Origin: Pseudomonas sp. v388
Lineage (GTDB): Bacteria > Pseudomonadota > Gammaproteobacteria > Pseudomonadales > Pseudomonadaceae
Length of the DNA: 64,000 nucleotides
Direction: 5' to 3'
NCBI RefSeq assembly: GCF_003935425.1
Contig: NZ_RHQN01000007.1
Location: forward strand, 186,001 to 250,000
Shown here: piece by piece, positions 56,882 through 64,000 of the stretch
How positions within the stretch are numbered: the first letter of the stretch is position 1
How the letters are laid out: each line of letters starts with the position of its first letter
Notes under the pieces: model-generated
What the model was told of the DNA's origin: nothing
The model's database searches: none
What the model saw: only the letters and a program-made list of their open reading frames with translations
Translations under genes and position numbers: made by a program

Positions 56882-56941
56882 TACACTCGGTAGTTTACTT
56901 GTCGCCACAGATGATGCAAGCTAAAAACTACACCGTGTAGT
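56882..56941. promoter_or_regulatory. Two candidate TetR operators
   Basis: Site A on the plus strand, 56927-56941, is ACTACAC-C-GTGTAGT, a 15-bp palindrome with a single central base. Site B on the minus strand, 56894-56882, is ACTAC-CGA-GTGTA. Both fit ACTAC-N3-GTGTA. Their centres are about 45 bp apart, in the space between the divergent TetR and hydrolase genes. Confidence 0.65.
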
Positions 56942-57052
56942 GTAAGTGTGCCTTCACCACTGTCGCGTGAAGGCGGAACTGGCTGACGCGGTGGGCTCAG
57001 GCTTTATCCAGCCGGGCAGTCACTTCTACCTGATATCAGGAGGCAGCACCTC

Positions 57053-58144
57053 ATGGCCACGACAAAATCACAATCGGATCTTTCCTCATTGCCCACCTTG
57101 TCCCGCCACGAGGGCCGCTACCGTAACCGTGCACCGATGCGTCCCCCGAGCCTGTTGCGCACCCTTGGGGTGTTCTGGGATCAGGTATTCAACAAGCCCA
57201 GTAACACCCGGCCGGCAGGGGAAGTTCCGGTGCAGCCGCTTTCGCGCCAGCAACTGCTGGCCGCGCCGAACAATACGGTGTATCGGCTGGGTCACTCGAC
57301 CGTACTGCTGAAAATGCGCAACCGTTTCTGGCTGACCGATCCGGTGTTCGCCCAGCGTGCGTCGCCGGTGCAATGGGCCGGCCCACAGCGCTTTCATCAG
57401 CCGCCCATCAGCCTGGATGAATTGCCACCGATCACCGCAGTGATCCTGTCGCACAACCATTACGATCACCTCGATCATATGGCGATCAAGCACCTGATGC
57501 ACAAGACCGAGTATTTCCTGGCGCCGCTTGGCGTGGGTGACACGCTGATCGAATGGGGCGTTCCGGCGAGCAAGGTCCGGCAGCTGGACTGGTGGCAGTC
57601 CACGCAAGTGCAGGGCATGCAGTTCGTAGCGACGCCGTCGCAGCATTTTTCCGGCCGCACACTGAGCGACAGCAACCGTACGCTGTGGGCGTCATGGGTG
57701 ATGATCGATGATGAGCAGCGGGTGTTCTTCAGCGGCGACAGTGGCTATTTCGAAGGCTTCAAGACCATTGGCGAGCAGTACGGGCCGTTTGACCTGACGC
57801 TGATGGAAACCGGCGCCTATAACGTGCAGTGGCCCCATGTGCATATGCAGCCGGAGCAAACCTTGCAGGCGCATCTCGACCTGCGCGGTCGTTGGCTGTT
57901 GCCGATTCACAACGGTACGTTCGACCTGGCGATGCATGCCTGGCATGAGCCGTTCGACCGGATCCTGGCTCTGGCCTGGGAACGCAATGTGCCGATCACC
58001 ACGCCAATGATGGGTCAGCCGTTCTACCTGCAATATCCCAGTCGCGGCATGACATGGTGGCTGGAGGTCGATGAAGCGCCGCAGCCGGCTGACAAGCCGC
58101 GCGGTCGCTCTCTGTTCTGCCCGCGTGGTCGGGAAAATGCCTGA
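57053..58144 (+). CDS. MBL-fold metallo-hydrolase (NAPE-PLD/UlaG-like)
   Basis: A 363-residue metallo-beta-lactamase-fold protein. The zinc motif HNHYDHLDH starts at residue 134, with GHSTVLLKMRNRFWLTDPVFAQRASP before it and FFSGDSGYFEGFKTIGE, ETGAYNVQWPHVHMQPEQ and LLPIHNGTFDLAMHAWHEP supplying later ligands. This is the N-acyl-phosphatidylethanolamine phospholipase D-like group. There is no clear signal peptide. Regulation by the divergent TetR gene is likely. Confidence 0.87.
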   Translation: MATTKSQSDLSSLPTLSRHEGRYRNRAPMRPPSLLRTLGVFWDQVFNKPSNTRPAGEVPVQPLSRQQLLAAPNNTVYRLGHSTVLLKMRNRFWLTDPVFAQRASPVQWAGPQRFHQPPISLDELPPITAVILSHNHYDHLDHMAIKHLMHKTEYFLAPLGVGDTLIEWGVPASKVRQLDWWQSTQVQGMQFVATPSQHFSGRTLSDSNRTLWASWVMIDDEQRVFFSGDSGYFEGFKTIGEQYGPFDLTLMETGAYNVQWPHVHMQPEQTLQAHLDLRGRWLLPIHNGTFDLAMHAWHEPFDRILALAWERNVPITTPMMGQPFYLQYPSRGMTWWLEVDEAPQPADKPRGRSLFCPRGRENA

Positions 58145-58149
58145 GGTTT

Positions 58150-58219
58150 TTCGCCAGCAAGCGGGCGCCTGCAGGCGCGTGATAGACACGGAGCCTGCAG
58201 GCGCCAGCGTGCCGGCGAA
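58150..58219. repeat. Long imperfect inverted repeat (REPIN-like)
   Basis: Arms of 27 bases match at 24 positions: TTCGCCAGCAAGC followed by GGGCGCCTGCAGGC on the left, and the reverse complement from 58219. The outer part resembles the TTCGC-GGCA-GC Pseudomonas REP. It lies between the convergent metallo-hydrolase and a small gene and may also slow transcription. Confidence 0.75.
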
Positions 58220-58240
58220 TTCATCCGGAACAACGCCGAA

Positions 58241-58381
58241 TCAAGTCGGCTGATCAGGTTCCGGCGCCGTCCTGGGGCGCGGTTGCTCACCTTTCTCGTT
58301 CAGTTGCTTGTTCTTCTCGCCCACTTTGCCGGCGTTTTCCGGTTTGTGATCGAGATCTTCGCGTTTGGATTCATCGGCCAT
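58241..58381 (-). CDS. Small hydrophilic protein
   Basis: A 46-residue, highly charged protein starting MADESKREDLDHKPENAGK and ending in a proline-rich PRPRTAPEPDQPT. A strong GGAGAATGGTC leader before the ATG supports translation. It has no hydrophobic segment and is probably disordered. I do not recognise a family. Confidence 0.6.
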   Translation of the reverse strand: MADESKREDLDHKPENAGKVGEKNKQLNEKGEQPRPRTAPEPDQPT

Positions 58382-58493
58382 GACCATTCTCCAGGGTTAA
58401 CAGGCTCTCTTGTTATTGGTCAGCGCGGCGCGGCCAAGATTCGATCAATGTTTTGCTCCGTCCGGGCCGCGGCTACCGTGGTCTGGTGAAATA

Positions 58494-58520
58494 GCGGCGC
58501 CCGGTCGGATCAGGCGCCGC
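58494..58520 (-). terminator. Hairpin after the DUF4432-type gene
   Basis: GCGGCGCC (58494-58501) and GGCGCCGC (58513-58520) make an 8-bp GC stem with an 11-base loop, 22 bases past the stop at 58542. The minus strand continues TATTTC, a weak T-run. Confidence 0.6.
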
Positions 58521-58541
58521 CTGACGGCTAACGGGAAGTGC

Positions 58542-59759
58542 TCAAGGTTCCTTGGTCAGGTCCACCAGCGGCTGTTCACGCACCTCCGTTGGACGAGCGG
58601 CTTGTATCGCCTTGATCCGGCCGAGAGACTGGTCGACCGCAGTTTTGTCGGCCAGCAGGCTGTAGCTGATCTGGAACTGGCGCTGCTCCTTGGGCGCGAT
58701 GGTCGGCACCAGGCCCAGCGGCCTCTGGAACCTGCGGTTGTAAGAGAAACTGGTGCCGGGCTCGAGCCCGGTCACGTAGCCCTGGCCTTGGGTGTCGGTG
58801 TTTTTCCACAAGGAAAATACCGGCAATTGCCGGGTGTTGAAGCCCACTGCCACGCCAAGGCTGCCGGCCTGGTTATGCAGCACTGTCAGGGTGTCACCCT
58901 GATCGTCGGCGTACGGCACGACGTTATAGACGGTTTCATCGTAATCGCGGGTCGGTCCGCGGTAGGTCTGCCAGTCGCCCAGATCACCCCTGGCTTTTTC
59001 GTTGAAAGGTGACACCTGCTTGACCGGTGCTTCGAACCGGGCGCCCTGTTCCAGAAACGGTGTGCTGAAATTGCTGTGGTACAGCGCCTGATATTCCTTG
59101 GGGTAATCGCCGTTGTTGGTCAGCGTATCGTTGAGGGTAAAGCTCGCGCTGCCGGGCTCGGTGACCAGCTCCGTCTGCACCGTGAAATCGACCTTCTTGA
59201 ACGCCTGTTCCTTCAGTTCGCCCTTGAGGCGGATGGCATACGGCGGCTTTTCGTCAATCTGCAACGTCACCTTGCTTGCCGGAATGTTTGCGGCCCGGCC
59301 GTGCAGGGTCAGCAGTTCGCCGTTGTCGATGCCTGGATGACCGACCCATTCATACCCGCAGCGTGTCACCAATTCATTGAAGCCCTCCAGCCAGCCGAGG
59401 CCGCCGCGCCCGTTGAGTTCGATGAAGGCCGGGTTGACCACGTCCTTGACGGGAGAATCCCAACCCATGCGCACCTCGCCCACCGAAGCCTGCAACACGT
59501 TCATGCCGCGGGTCGGCACCACTGACAGTTTCATCGTGCCGTTGTCGATCTCGACAATGCTCACGCCTTCCTGACGACCGCCGTGCAAGGTGCGCAGGGT
59601 GATGGAGAAAGGTTTGCCGCTCTTGATGCCGAGTTGGTCGCTGGTGATCGTGTGGTTCTGCGCGGGTTTGTCGGTGTCGAGCAACACGTAATCCCAGGCC
59701 GATACCTGAGTGGCGGCGGCCAGGAAACCAAGGCCGAACAGCAGGGGCAGGGTTTTCAT
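58542..59759 (-). CDS. Periplasmic DUF4432 / aldose-epimerase-like protein
   Basis: A 405-residue protein with a signal peptide (MKTLPLLFGLGFLAAATQVSA). The body has the galactose-mutarotase-like beta-sandwich of DUF4432: VSIVEIDNGTMKLSVVPTRGMNVLQASVG, GGLGWLEGFNELVTRCGYEWVGHPG, LHGRAANIPASKVTLQ, YQALYHSNFSTPFLEQGARF and FSLWKNTDTQGQGYVTGLEPGTSFSYNR. Such proteins probably bind or epimerise sugars; the substrate is unknown. The start at 59759 gives the signal peptide directly; an upstream extension is not supported. Confidence 0.85.
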   Translation of the reverse strand: MKTLPLLFGLGFLAAATQVSAWDYVLLDTDKPAQNHTITSDQLGIKSGKPFSITLRTLHGGRQEGVSIVEIDNGTMKLSVVPTRGMNVLQASVGEVRMGWDSPVKDVVNPAFIELNGRGGLGWLEGFNELVTRCGYEWVGHPGIDNGELLTLHGRAANIPASKVTLQIDEKPPYAIRLKGELKEQAFKKVDFTVQTELVTEPGSASFTLNDTLTNNGDYPKEYQALYHSNFSTPFLEQGARFEAPVKQVSPFNEKARGDLGDWQTYRGPTRDYDETVYNVVPYADDQGDTLTVLHNQAGSLGVAVGFNTRQLPVFSLWKNTDTQGQGYVTGLEPGTSFSYNRRFQRPLGLVPTIAPKEQRQFQISYSLLADKTAVDQSLGRIKAIQAARPTEVREQPLVDLTKEP

Positions 59760-60164
59760 TTGGAAGACGATCCTTATTGGAATTATGGGTAGCCGCTGAA
59801 ACAAGTTAATCGATTCAGCTGTCCGTCAGTCTAGCCAAGGTTAGGGATCTCGAGCAGGTGTTTATCGGTCGGGGTAAAAAATCGCGGGGGTGTCCTGGCC
59901 GCTTCGCGCAGCTTTCCGTAGGGACAGTGGCGGCGGTCCGTCCTGGTAGCGCGGGGAGGCTTGCTGGATGGGGCATATCCATTGTCAGGTAGACCGCAGC
60001 CCCGGCGCTCCTGCAAAAAGATTCACAGCCATGCCTGAGCAGACGGGCAGTTTCCACGGACATGCGAGCCGTCCAGCCAATTAATCTGAACCCATTGCTT
60101 GAATTGATAGTCACCATCAAGGAATGCAAGTTCTGTTTTTTTCGGAAAAGCGGAGGATAGCGCC
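59760..60164. other. Divergent intergenic region, about 400 bp
   Basis: This lies between the DUF4432-type gene and the leader ORF of the next gene. I see no convincing gene; a minus-strand frame of 144 codons here overlaps the next gene's start and lacks a ribosome binding site and protein-like composition. A T-run near 60135-60142 just before GGAAAAGCGGAGG is AT-rich, but no clear promoter was identified. Confidence 0.4.
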
Positions 60165-60200
60165 ATGCCTCTGAAGCTGCTGAAGGACACCAAGCGATGA
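60165..60200 (+). CDS. Possible 11-residue leader ORF coupled to the next gene
   Basis: ATG-initiated MPLKLLKDTKR ends in TGA overlapping the next gene's ATG (ATGA). It has a near-perfect ribosome binding site, AGCGGAGGATAGCGCC, better than that of the gene it leads into. It may couple translation of the secreted protein downstream. It could also be chance; conservation is not known. Confidence 0.4.
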   Translation: MPLKLLKDTKR

Positions 60201-60862
60201 AAATTTCCAACCTGCTGGCCCTGGCCGCCGTATTGATCGGCGGCATCATGATCGCAGCACCCGGCTATGCCGCACAGGACTCGCGCTTGTTGCCGATCGC
60301 CGACAGCAGCGCAAACCTTCAGGCATCGCAAAAAGTGGCGGTCCTCTACAGCGAGAACACTATCGGCACCCTGCAGTACCTGCAGCACTACCGGGCGATG
60401 GCATCCAACGGTGCGCAGGACAGCCAGCTCGACGGGCGGATTCGTCAGGCGTTCATCGGCAGTGCCGATCCCACGCTGGCCATCGACCGGATTCAGGGCG
60501 CGTTGCAGGCACGCTTTGCCAGCGTCACGGTCTACGACAACCTCGACGCAGCCTTGCAGGCCCGTCCGGACGTGGTGGTCATGCTTGACCTGTATAACCG
60601 GTTGCTGACCCAACGTAACTCGGAAGTCGAAGCTCGATTTGCCGCCACCTTCTACGACGCCGAACTGCAATACATCGGCAAGGCCGAGGGCGTGCGGGAC
60701 GAGGATATGACGTCGGCCTGGCTGAAGGGCAAGGCCGCCGAGCAGATCGCGGCGCAGATCGACCGCCAGCGCGGTGTGCAGCTGGACGCGCTGGACCGCT
60801 TCGACGCCTCGCTGGATGCGCTGCTGGGCGCCGAACACGCAGGTCGCATTGCCGCCAATTGA
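60197..60862 (+). CDS. Secreted protein of unknown function
   Basis: A 221-residue protein with a signal peptide (MKISNLLALAAVLIGGIMIAAPGYAA). The mature part is alpha/beta: SQKVAVLYSENTIGTLQYLQHYRAM, DPTLAIDRIQGALQARFASVTVYDNLDAALQARPDVVVMLDLYNRLLTQRNSEVEARFAATFYDAELQYIGKAEG. This resembles lipoprotein-like or LpoB/CsgG-type periplasmic domains loosely, but I do not assign a family. No lipobox is present. An ATGA-coupled leader ORF precedes it. Confidence 0.7.
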   Translation: MKISNLLALAAVLIGGIMIAAPGYAAQDSRLLPIADSSANLQASQKVAVLYSENTIGTLQYLQHYRAMASNGAQDSQLDGRIRQAFIGSADPTLAIDRIQGALQARFASVTVYDNLDAALQARPDVVVMLDLYNRLLTQRNSEVEARFAATFYDAELQYIGKAEGVRDEDMTSAWLKGKAAEQIAAQIDRQRGVQLDALDRFDASLDALLGAEHAGRIAAN

Positions 60863-60919
60863 TACTCCCGCCGGTCAGTCACGGTATGATTCTGCGCCCG
60901 AGCCCATGGACGTACTCTC

Positions 60920-61861
60920 ATGCAACTGCCGGATTTGAATCTCCTGATCGCCCTTGATGCCTTGCTCGACGAGGGCAGCGTGGTGGGCGCGGCGCGGCGC
61001 ATGCACTTGAGCCCGGCCGCCATGAGCCGCACCCTGACCCGTATCCGTGAAGCGATGGACGACCCGGTGCTGGTGCGCGCCGGGCGCGGGCTGGTGCCGA
61101 CACCTCGTGCGCTGGCGATGCAGGCGCAGGTTCGGGCGCTGGTGGAGCAGGCGGCCCAGGTGTTTCAGGCACGGGACGATGTGGACATGAGCACCCTGGA
61201 GCGTTGTTTCAACGTGCGCTCCAATGATGTGTTCTTCGGCTCGTTCGGCGCCAGGGTGCTGGAAGCCATTCGCCTGCAGGCGCCGGGATGCACGCTGCGC
61301 TTCGTGCCCGAAGGGCCGGGTGATGACGATGCCCTGCGCGAAGGCCACATCGACCTGTACGTCGCCTCGCGACGCGACTTCGGCCCCGAGATCAAGGTCC
61401 AGACCTTATTCACCACGCGCTTCTGCGGCCTGGCCCGGGAAGGGCATCCGCTGTTCGACGCTCCCATTACTGCCCAGCGTTTTGCCGCTTACGATCAGGT
61501 CAGCGTGTCACGCCGTGGACGAGCGCGCGGTCCTATCGACCCCGCGCTGGCGGAGCTGGGGCTGGAGCGGCGGATCGCGCTGATCACGCCCCATTTCCAT
61601 TCGGCAATTTTCGGTGTCGCGGGCTCCGACCTGCTGCTGACCTTGCCCGAACCGGTGTTGTGGGGGATGGCCAGCCTTGGCTTGCGCATGCGGGCTTTCG
61701 AGATCCCGTTGACGCTGGAACCGGTCATCGTCACGCAAGCCTGGCACCCGCGCTTCGACAAGGACCCGGCCCATCGCTGGCTGCGCCAGACCCTCAAGGA
61801 GATCTGTTCGGTGGGGCAGCCGCTGAGTTTCAAGCAGGGCTCCACTACCGCAGCCGTTTAG
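60920..61861 (+). CDS. LysR-family transcriptional regulator
   Basis: A 313-residue LysR regulator. The N-terminal winged helix is LPDLNLLIALDALLDEGSVVGAARRMHLSPAAMSRTLTRIREAMDDPVLVRAGRGLVPTPRAL; the effector domain follows (LRFVPEGPGDDDALREGHIDLYVAS). The sequence pattern, with 'MQLPDLNLLIALDALL', is close to the NodD/TdcA-like subgroup. It lies downstream of a secreted protein on the same strand; its target genes cannot be read from the window. Confidence 0.9.
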   Translation: MQLPDLNLLIALDALLDEGSVVGAARRMHLSPAAMSRTLTRIREAMDDPVLVRAGRGLVPTPRALAMQAQVRALVEQAAQVFQARDDVDMSTLERCFNVRSNDVFFGSFGARVLEAIRLQAPGCTLRFVPEGPGDDDALREGHIDLYVASRRDFGPEIKVQTLFTTRFCGLAREGHPLFDAPITAQRFAAYDQVSVSRRGRARGPIDPALAELGLERRIALITPHFHSAIFGVAGSDLLLTLPEPVLWGMASLGLRMRAFEIPLTLEPVIVTQAWHPRFDKDPAHRWLRQTLKEICSVGQPLSFKQGSTTAAV

Positions 61862-61915
61862 ATTCGATGACTGCCGCGCTCGCTTCCACAGGTCAAAGCA
61901 AGACCATAGCTATCC

Positions 61916-63337
61916 TTATCGCTGAACCTGCGACCGCCACGGCCTCAGCCAGAACGCCAGACCAGCCAGCAACACCGCACCGTAGAGTGTGCTCAATCCC
62001 AACTGCATCCAGATACCTTCCATGGGATGCAGGACCAGAGCAGCGCCGAGCATTGCCAGCGCGGCCAGCGTCCAGTGCGTGCGCCACGGCACCTCATGCA
62101 GAAGCGCCTGGCGCCGCATCAGCAGAACGCCTGTCATCATGGCCCCAGCCAGCGCCGCAATGGCGATCCCGTCGAGGCCCAGCCAAAATGGCAAAACGCC
62201 CAACAGCACGGCATTGCACAGGCTGCCGAGCAACTCGCAGTTGAGCGGCAGGCGCGTATCGCCGGCGGCGTAGGCATAGCGCGCCAGTAAGGCGTTCCAG
62301 GCACCGAACATCAGCGATGCGGCAAACCAGGCAAGCACCTGCGGCAACGGACCGTCGTGGCTCTGGCCGGGCAATAACAGCACCACCAGCGCCCCCGCAG
62401 CGCCGATCAGTCCGGCGACGGCCGGCAATGTCAGCAAGGTGGCGCTGCCCAGCCCGCGCCGCAGCAGAGACAGGCGCTGGTCCCCGGCGTGGCTGCCGCT
62501 CATCAATCCCAGCAACACCTGATTGAGGCTCATCAGCGCAATCAGCGGGAGATTGACCAGTTTGCGGGCCAGATTGACCCAGGTTACGGCGCCTTCGCCC
62601 AGCAGCGACGCAACCATCCGTTCCAGCAAGGCCAGGCCCTGGCTGGCCAGATTGCTGTTGAGCAACGGGCCGATGCGCTTGAGCAGCTCGGCCATGGCAC
62701 CGGGTTCTGCCGACCAGTGCCATGGTCGCCAGCCGCTGCGGTACAGCGTGGGGAGCAACACGCCTGGCATCAACAGGCTGCCGAGTACGCAGGCCGCCGC
62801 CACCCCGCTGGGCGTGGCCGCCTGGCCGAGCAATGCGAGATACAGCACGGGCGGCAGGTTGAACAGCAGCGAACCAAGACCTGCCAGCACAAAGCGCGAT
62901 TGCGCCTGCAATGGGATGCACAGCAGCCCGTGCAGCAGAAAACCCGGGGCGCACCAGGCCAGCCATTGCAGTCCGCCGACGGCCTGACTCAAGCCATCCA
63001 TATCCAGGCCCGGCCCGATCAAGCGAACCCAAAGCCCCGATCCGAGGTTCAGGATCAGGCTTAATACCACCCCAATAAATAGCAAGCAAGGCGCCATCCC
63101 GCCGAGCCACCGCGTTCGCAACTCGGTCGAACGCTGTTGATAGAGGGGCAGTGCGGCGGCGCTCAACAAACCCGCCGCGAGGGACATGCGCAGCGCTTCA
63201 GGCAGAAACATCGCCACCAGAAACGCATCGCTGCGCCCGCCAGCGCCCCAGGCCGCCACCAGCAGCCATTCCCGGGCGAAGCCTGCGGCCAGTCCGGTCA
63301 GCGTGGCCAGCGTCAGCCACAGGGTCGAACCCAGCAT
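61916..63337 (-). CDS. MurJ/Wzx-like lipid flippase (MVF family)
   Basis: A 473-residue protein with about 13-14 membrane helices. FAREWLLVAAWGAGGRSDAFLVAMFLPEALRMSLAAGLLSAAALPLYQQ is the MurJ-like N-terminus, with LNSNLASQGLALLERMVASLLGEGAVTWVNLARKLVNLPL typical of the family. Since an acyltransferase precedes it on the same strand, it probably flips a lipid-linked sugar in an exopolysaccharide pathway instead of being the essential lipid II flippase. It ends convergent with the LysR gene. Confidence 0.83.
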   Translation of the reverse strand: MLGSTLWLTLATLTGLAAGFAREWLLVAAWGAGGRSDAFLVAMFLPEALRMSLAAGLLSAAALPLYQQRSTELRTRWLGGMAPCLLFIGVVLSLILNLGSGLWVRLIGPGLDMDGLSQAVGGLQWLAWCAPGFLLHGLLCIPLQAQSRFVLAGLGSLLFNLPPVLYLALLGQAATPSGVAAACVLGSLLMPGVLLPTLYRSGWRPWHWSAEPGAMAELLKRIGPLLNSNLASQGLALLERMVASLLGEGAVTWVNLARKLVNLPLIALMSLNQVLLGLMSGSHAGDQRLSLLRRGLGSATLLTLPAVAGLIGAAGALVVLLLPGQSHDGPLPQVLAWFAASLMFGAWNALLARYAYAAGDTRLPLNCELLGSLCNAVLLGVLPFWLGLDGIAIAALAGAMMTGVLLMRRQALLHEVPWRTHWTLAALAMLGAALVLHPMEGIWMQLGLSTLYGAVLLAGLAFWLRPWRSQVQR

Positions 63338-63352
63338 GCTGGTACGCCTCGC

Positions 63353-64000
63353 TTAGTGGAACAAAGTGAACAGGCCTTTGCCGCCCACTTTGTAATTGAG
63401 GTTGCGGGCGCGTTCGCCTTTGATTTCGGCGTTGGGACCGCTGACGATGGCATACGGCGCAATCGGCTTGGACACCACGCAGGCGCCGCCCACCACCGCG
63501 CCTTCGCCGATGTCGGCACCGAACGAGAGCAGGGCGCGGCTGCAGATCCACGCGTAGTCGCGGATATACACCGGGCCGCCCACCGCCCAGAACTCCGGCG
63601 CCTGGAGATCGTGACCACCGGCAATCACTAAAACATGGGAAGCGATGGTCACATGATCGCCGATCACCAGCCCGCCCCGCGCGTCGATCTGGCAATGCCA
63701 GCCTACGGTGGTGTCGCTGCCGATGCGCAGGCTGTCGACGCCCAGCACTTCGGTGTTGCGCCAGACCGTCGAACCCTTGCCGATCTTCGCTCCGCCCATT
63801 CGCAGCCAGAGCAGGCGCAGCGTGTGGCTGGGTATCTTGCAGATCAGGATGTTGTACATCTGCTCCCAGGTGCGCAGCATTCGGTCGCGCAATGTCGGCC
63901 AGTTGATGCCGTACAGTGGAATCAGCGCGCCCAGGGTTTCGCTGGCCAGCAGGCGATAGAAACGCCGCGCCAGCGGATGCTCGATACGCGGTTCGATGTT
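63353..64000 (-). CDS. Acyltransferase, left-handed beta-helix (WcaF/LbH type), cut by right edge
   Basis: A hexapeptide-repeat acyltransferase. The repeats run through IGKGSTVWRNTEVLGVDSLRIGSDTTVGWHCQIDARGGLVIGDHVTIASHVLVIAGGHDLQAPEF, then YIRDYAWICSRALLSFGADIGEGAVVGGACVVSKPIAPYAIVSGPNAEIKG. The frame stays open to the window edge (NIEPRIEHPLARRFYRLLASETLGALIPLYG...), at least 215 residues, so the start is just outside and internal starts should not be used. It likely acetylates a sugar in exopolysaccharide synthesis with the adjacent flippase. Confidence 0.8.
   Translation of the reverse strand, partial: NIEPRIEHPLARRFYRLLASETLGALIPLYGINWPTLRDRMLRTWEQMYNILICKIPSHTLRLLWLRMGGAKIGKGSTVWRNTEVLGVDSLRIGSDTTVGWHCQIDARGGLVIGDHVTIASHVLVIAGGHDLQAPEFWAVGGPVYIRDYAWICSRALLSFGADIGEGAVVGGACVVSKPIAPYAIVSGPNAEIKGERARNLNYKVGGKGLFTLFH

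Noticed and set aside
59815-60249. 144-codon minus-strand frame between the DUF4432-type gene and the secreted protein
   Set aside because: It covers the start of the 60197 gene, has no ribosome binding site, and its composition is not protein-like.

Overview
The window is a chromosomal segment of a Pseudomonas, most likely of the syringae/fluorescens lineage. The evidence is the gene content and order: two tandem cbb3 oxidase operons followed by ccoGHIS, then (reading outward) a small hydrolase, aer, acnA, rlmM, tusA and a 58-residue ANR-type gene, plus hmgR-hmgA-fahA, pdxB and an ethanolamine-permease-like gene. Most of it is GC-rich housekeeping DNA. The accessory parts (about 1-4.5 kb and 28.5-35 kb) are visibly AT-richer.

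Layout. (1) 1-11.5 kb, minus strand: a type VI secretion effector island, vgrG then rhs. It ends in a chain of small immunity-like genes, a degenerate second Rhs tail, an orphan toxin tip, a duplicated immunity gene broken by a stop codon, and a pair of paralogous immunity-like genes. (2) 11.8-25.2 kb, minus strand: the complete cbb3 oxidase locus in the order ccoN2O2Q2P2, ccoN1O1Q1P1, a Phd/VapC toxin-antitoxin pair, ccoG, ccoH, ccoI, ccoS and a TauE-like membrane protein. An ANR-type box precedes cco2 but none was found before cco1. (3) 25.3-35 kb: a hydrolase, then an accessory block of four paralogous Ig-like proteins around one autotransporter. (4) 35.1-58.4 kb: mostly core genes (aer, CAAX protease, acnA, rlmM, tusA, pdxB, an ABC exporter, ppnP, exonuclease, solute-binding protein, permease, pyrF, oxidoreductase, LD-carboxypeptidase, hmgR/hmgA/fahA, TetR regulator with a metallo-hydrolase). 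(5) 58.5-64 kb: a periplasmic DUF4432-type protein, a secreted unknown protein, a LysR regulator, a MurJ-like flippase and an acyltransferase that runs off the right edge.

How the genes work together. The cco block encodes two isoforms of the low-oxygen terminal oxidase plus the copper delivery and assembly factors they share; Aer (energy taxis) lies nearby. hmgA and fahA carry out homogentisate breakdown under HmgR, but the middle enzyme (maleylacetoacetate isomerase) is not beside them. VgrG and Rhs form a T6SS-delivered toxin, and the small genes downstream look like the record of successive tip replacements. No rRNA, tRNA, CRISPR array or complete insertion sequence was seen. Non-coding elements include a 140-bp MITE-like element in front of acnA, two REP-type inverted pairs, several intrinsic terminators, and candidate operators for ANR, HmgR, a TetR regulator and an unidentified factor upstream of vgrG.
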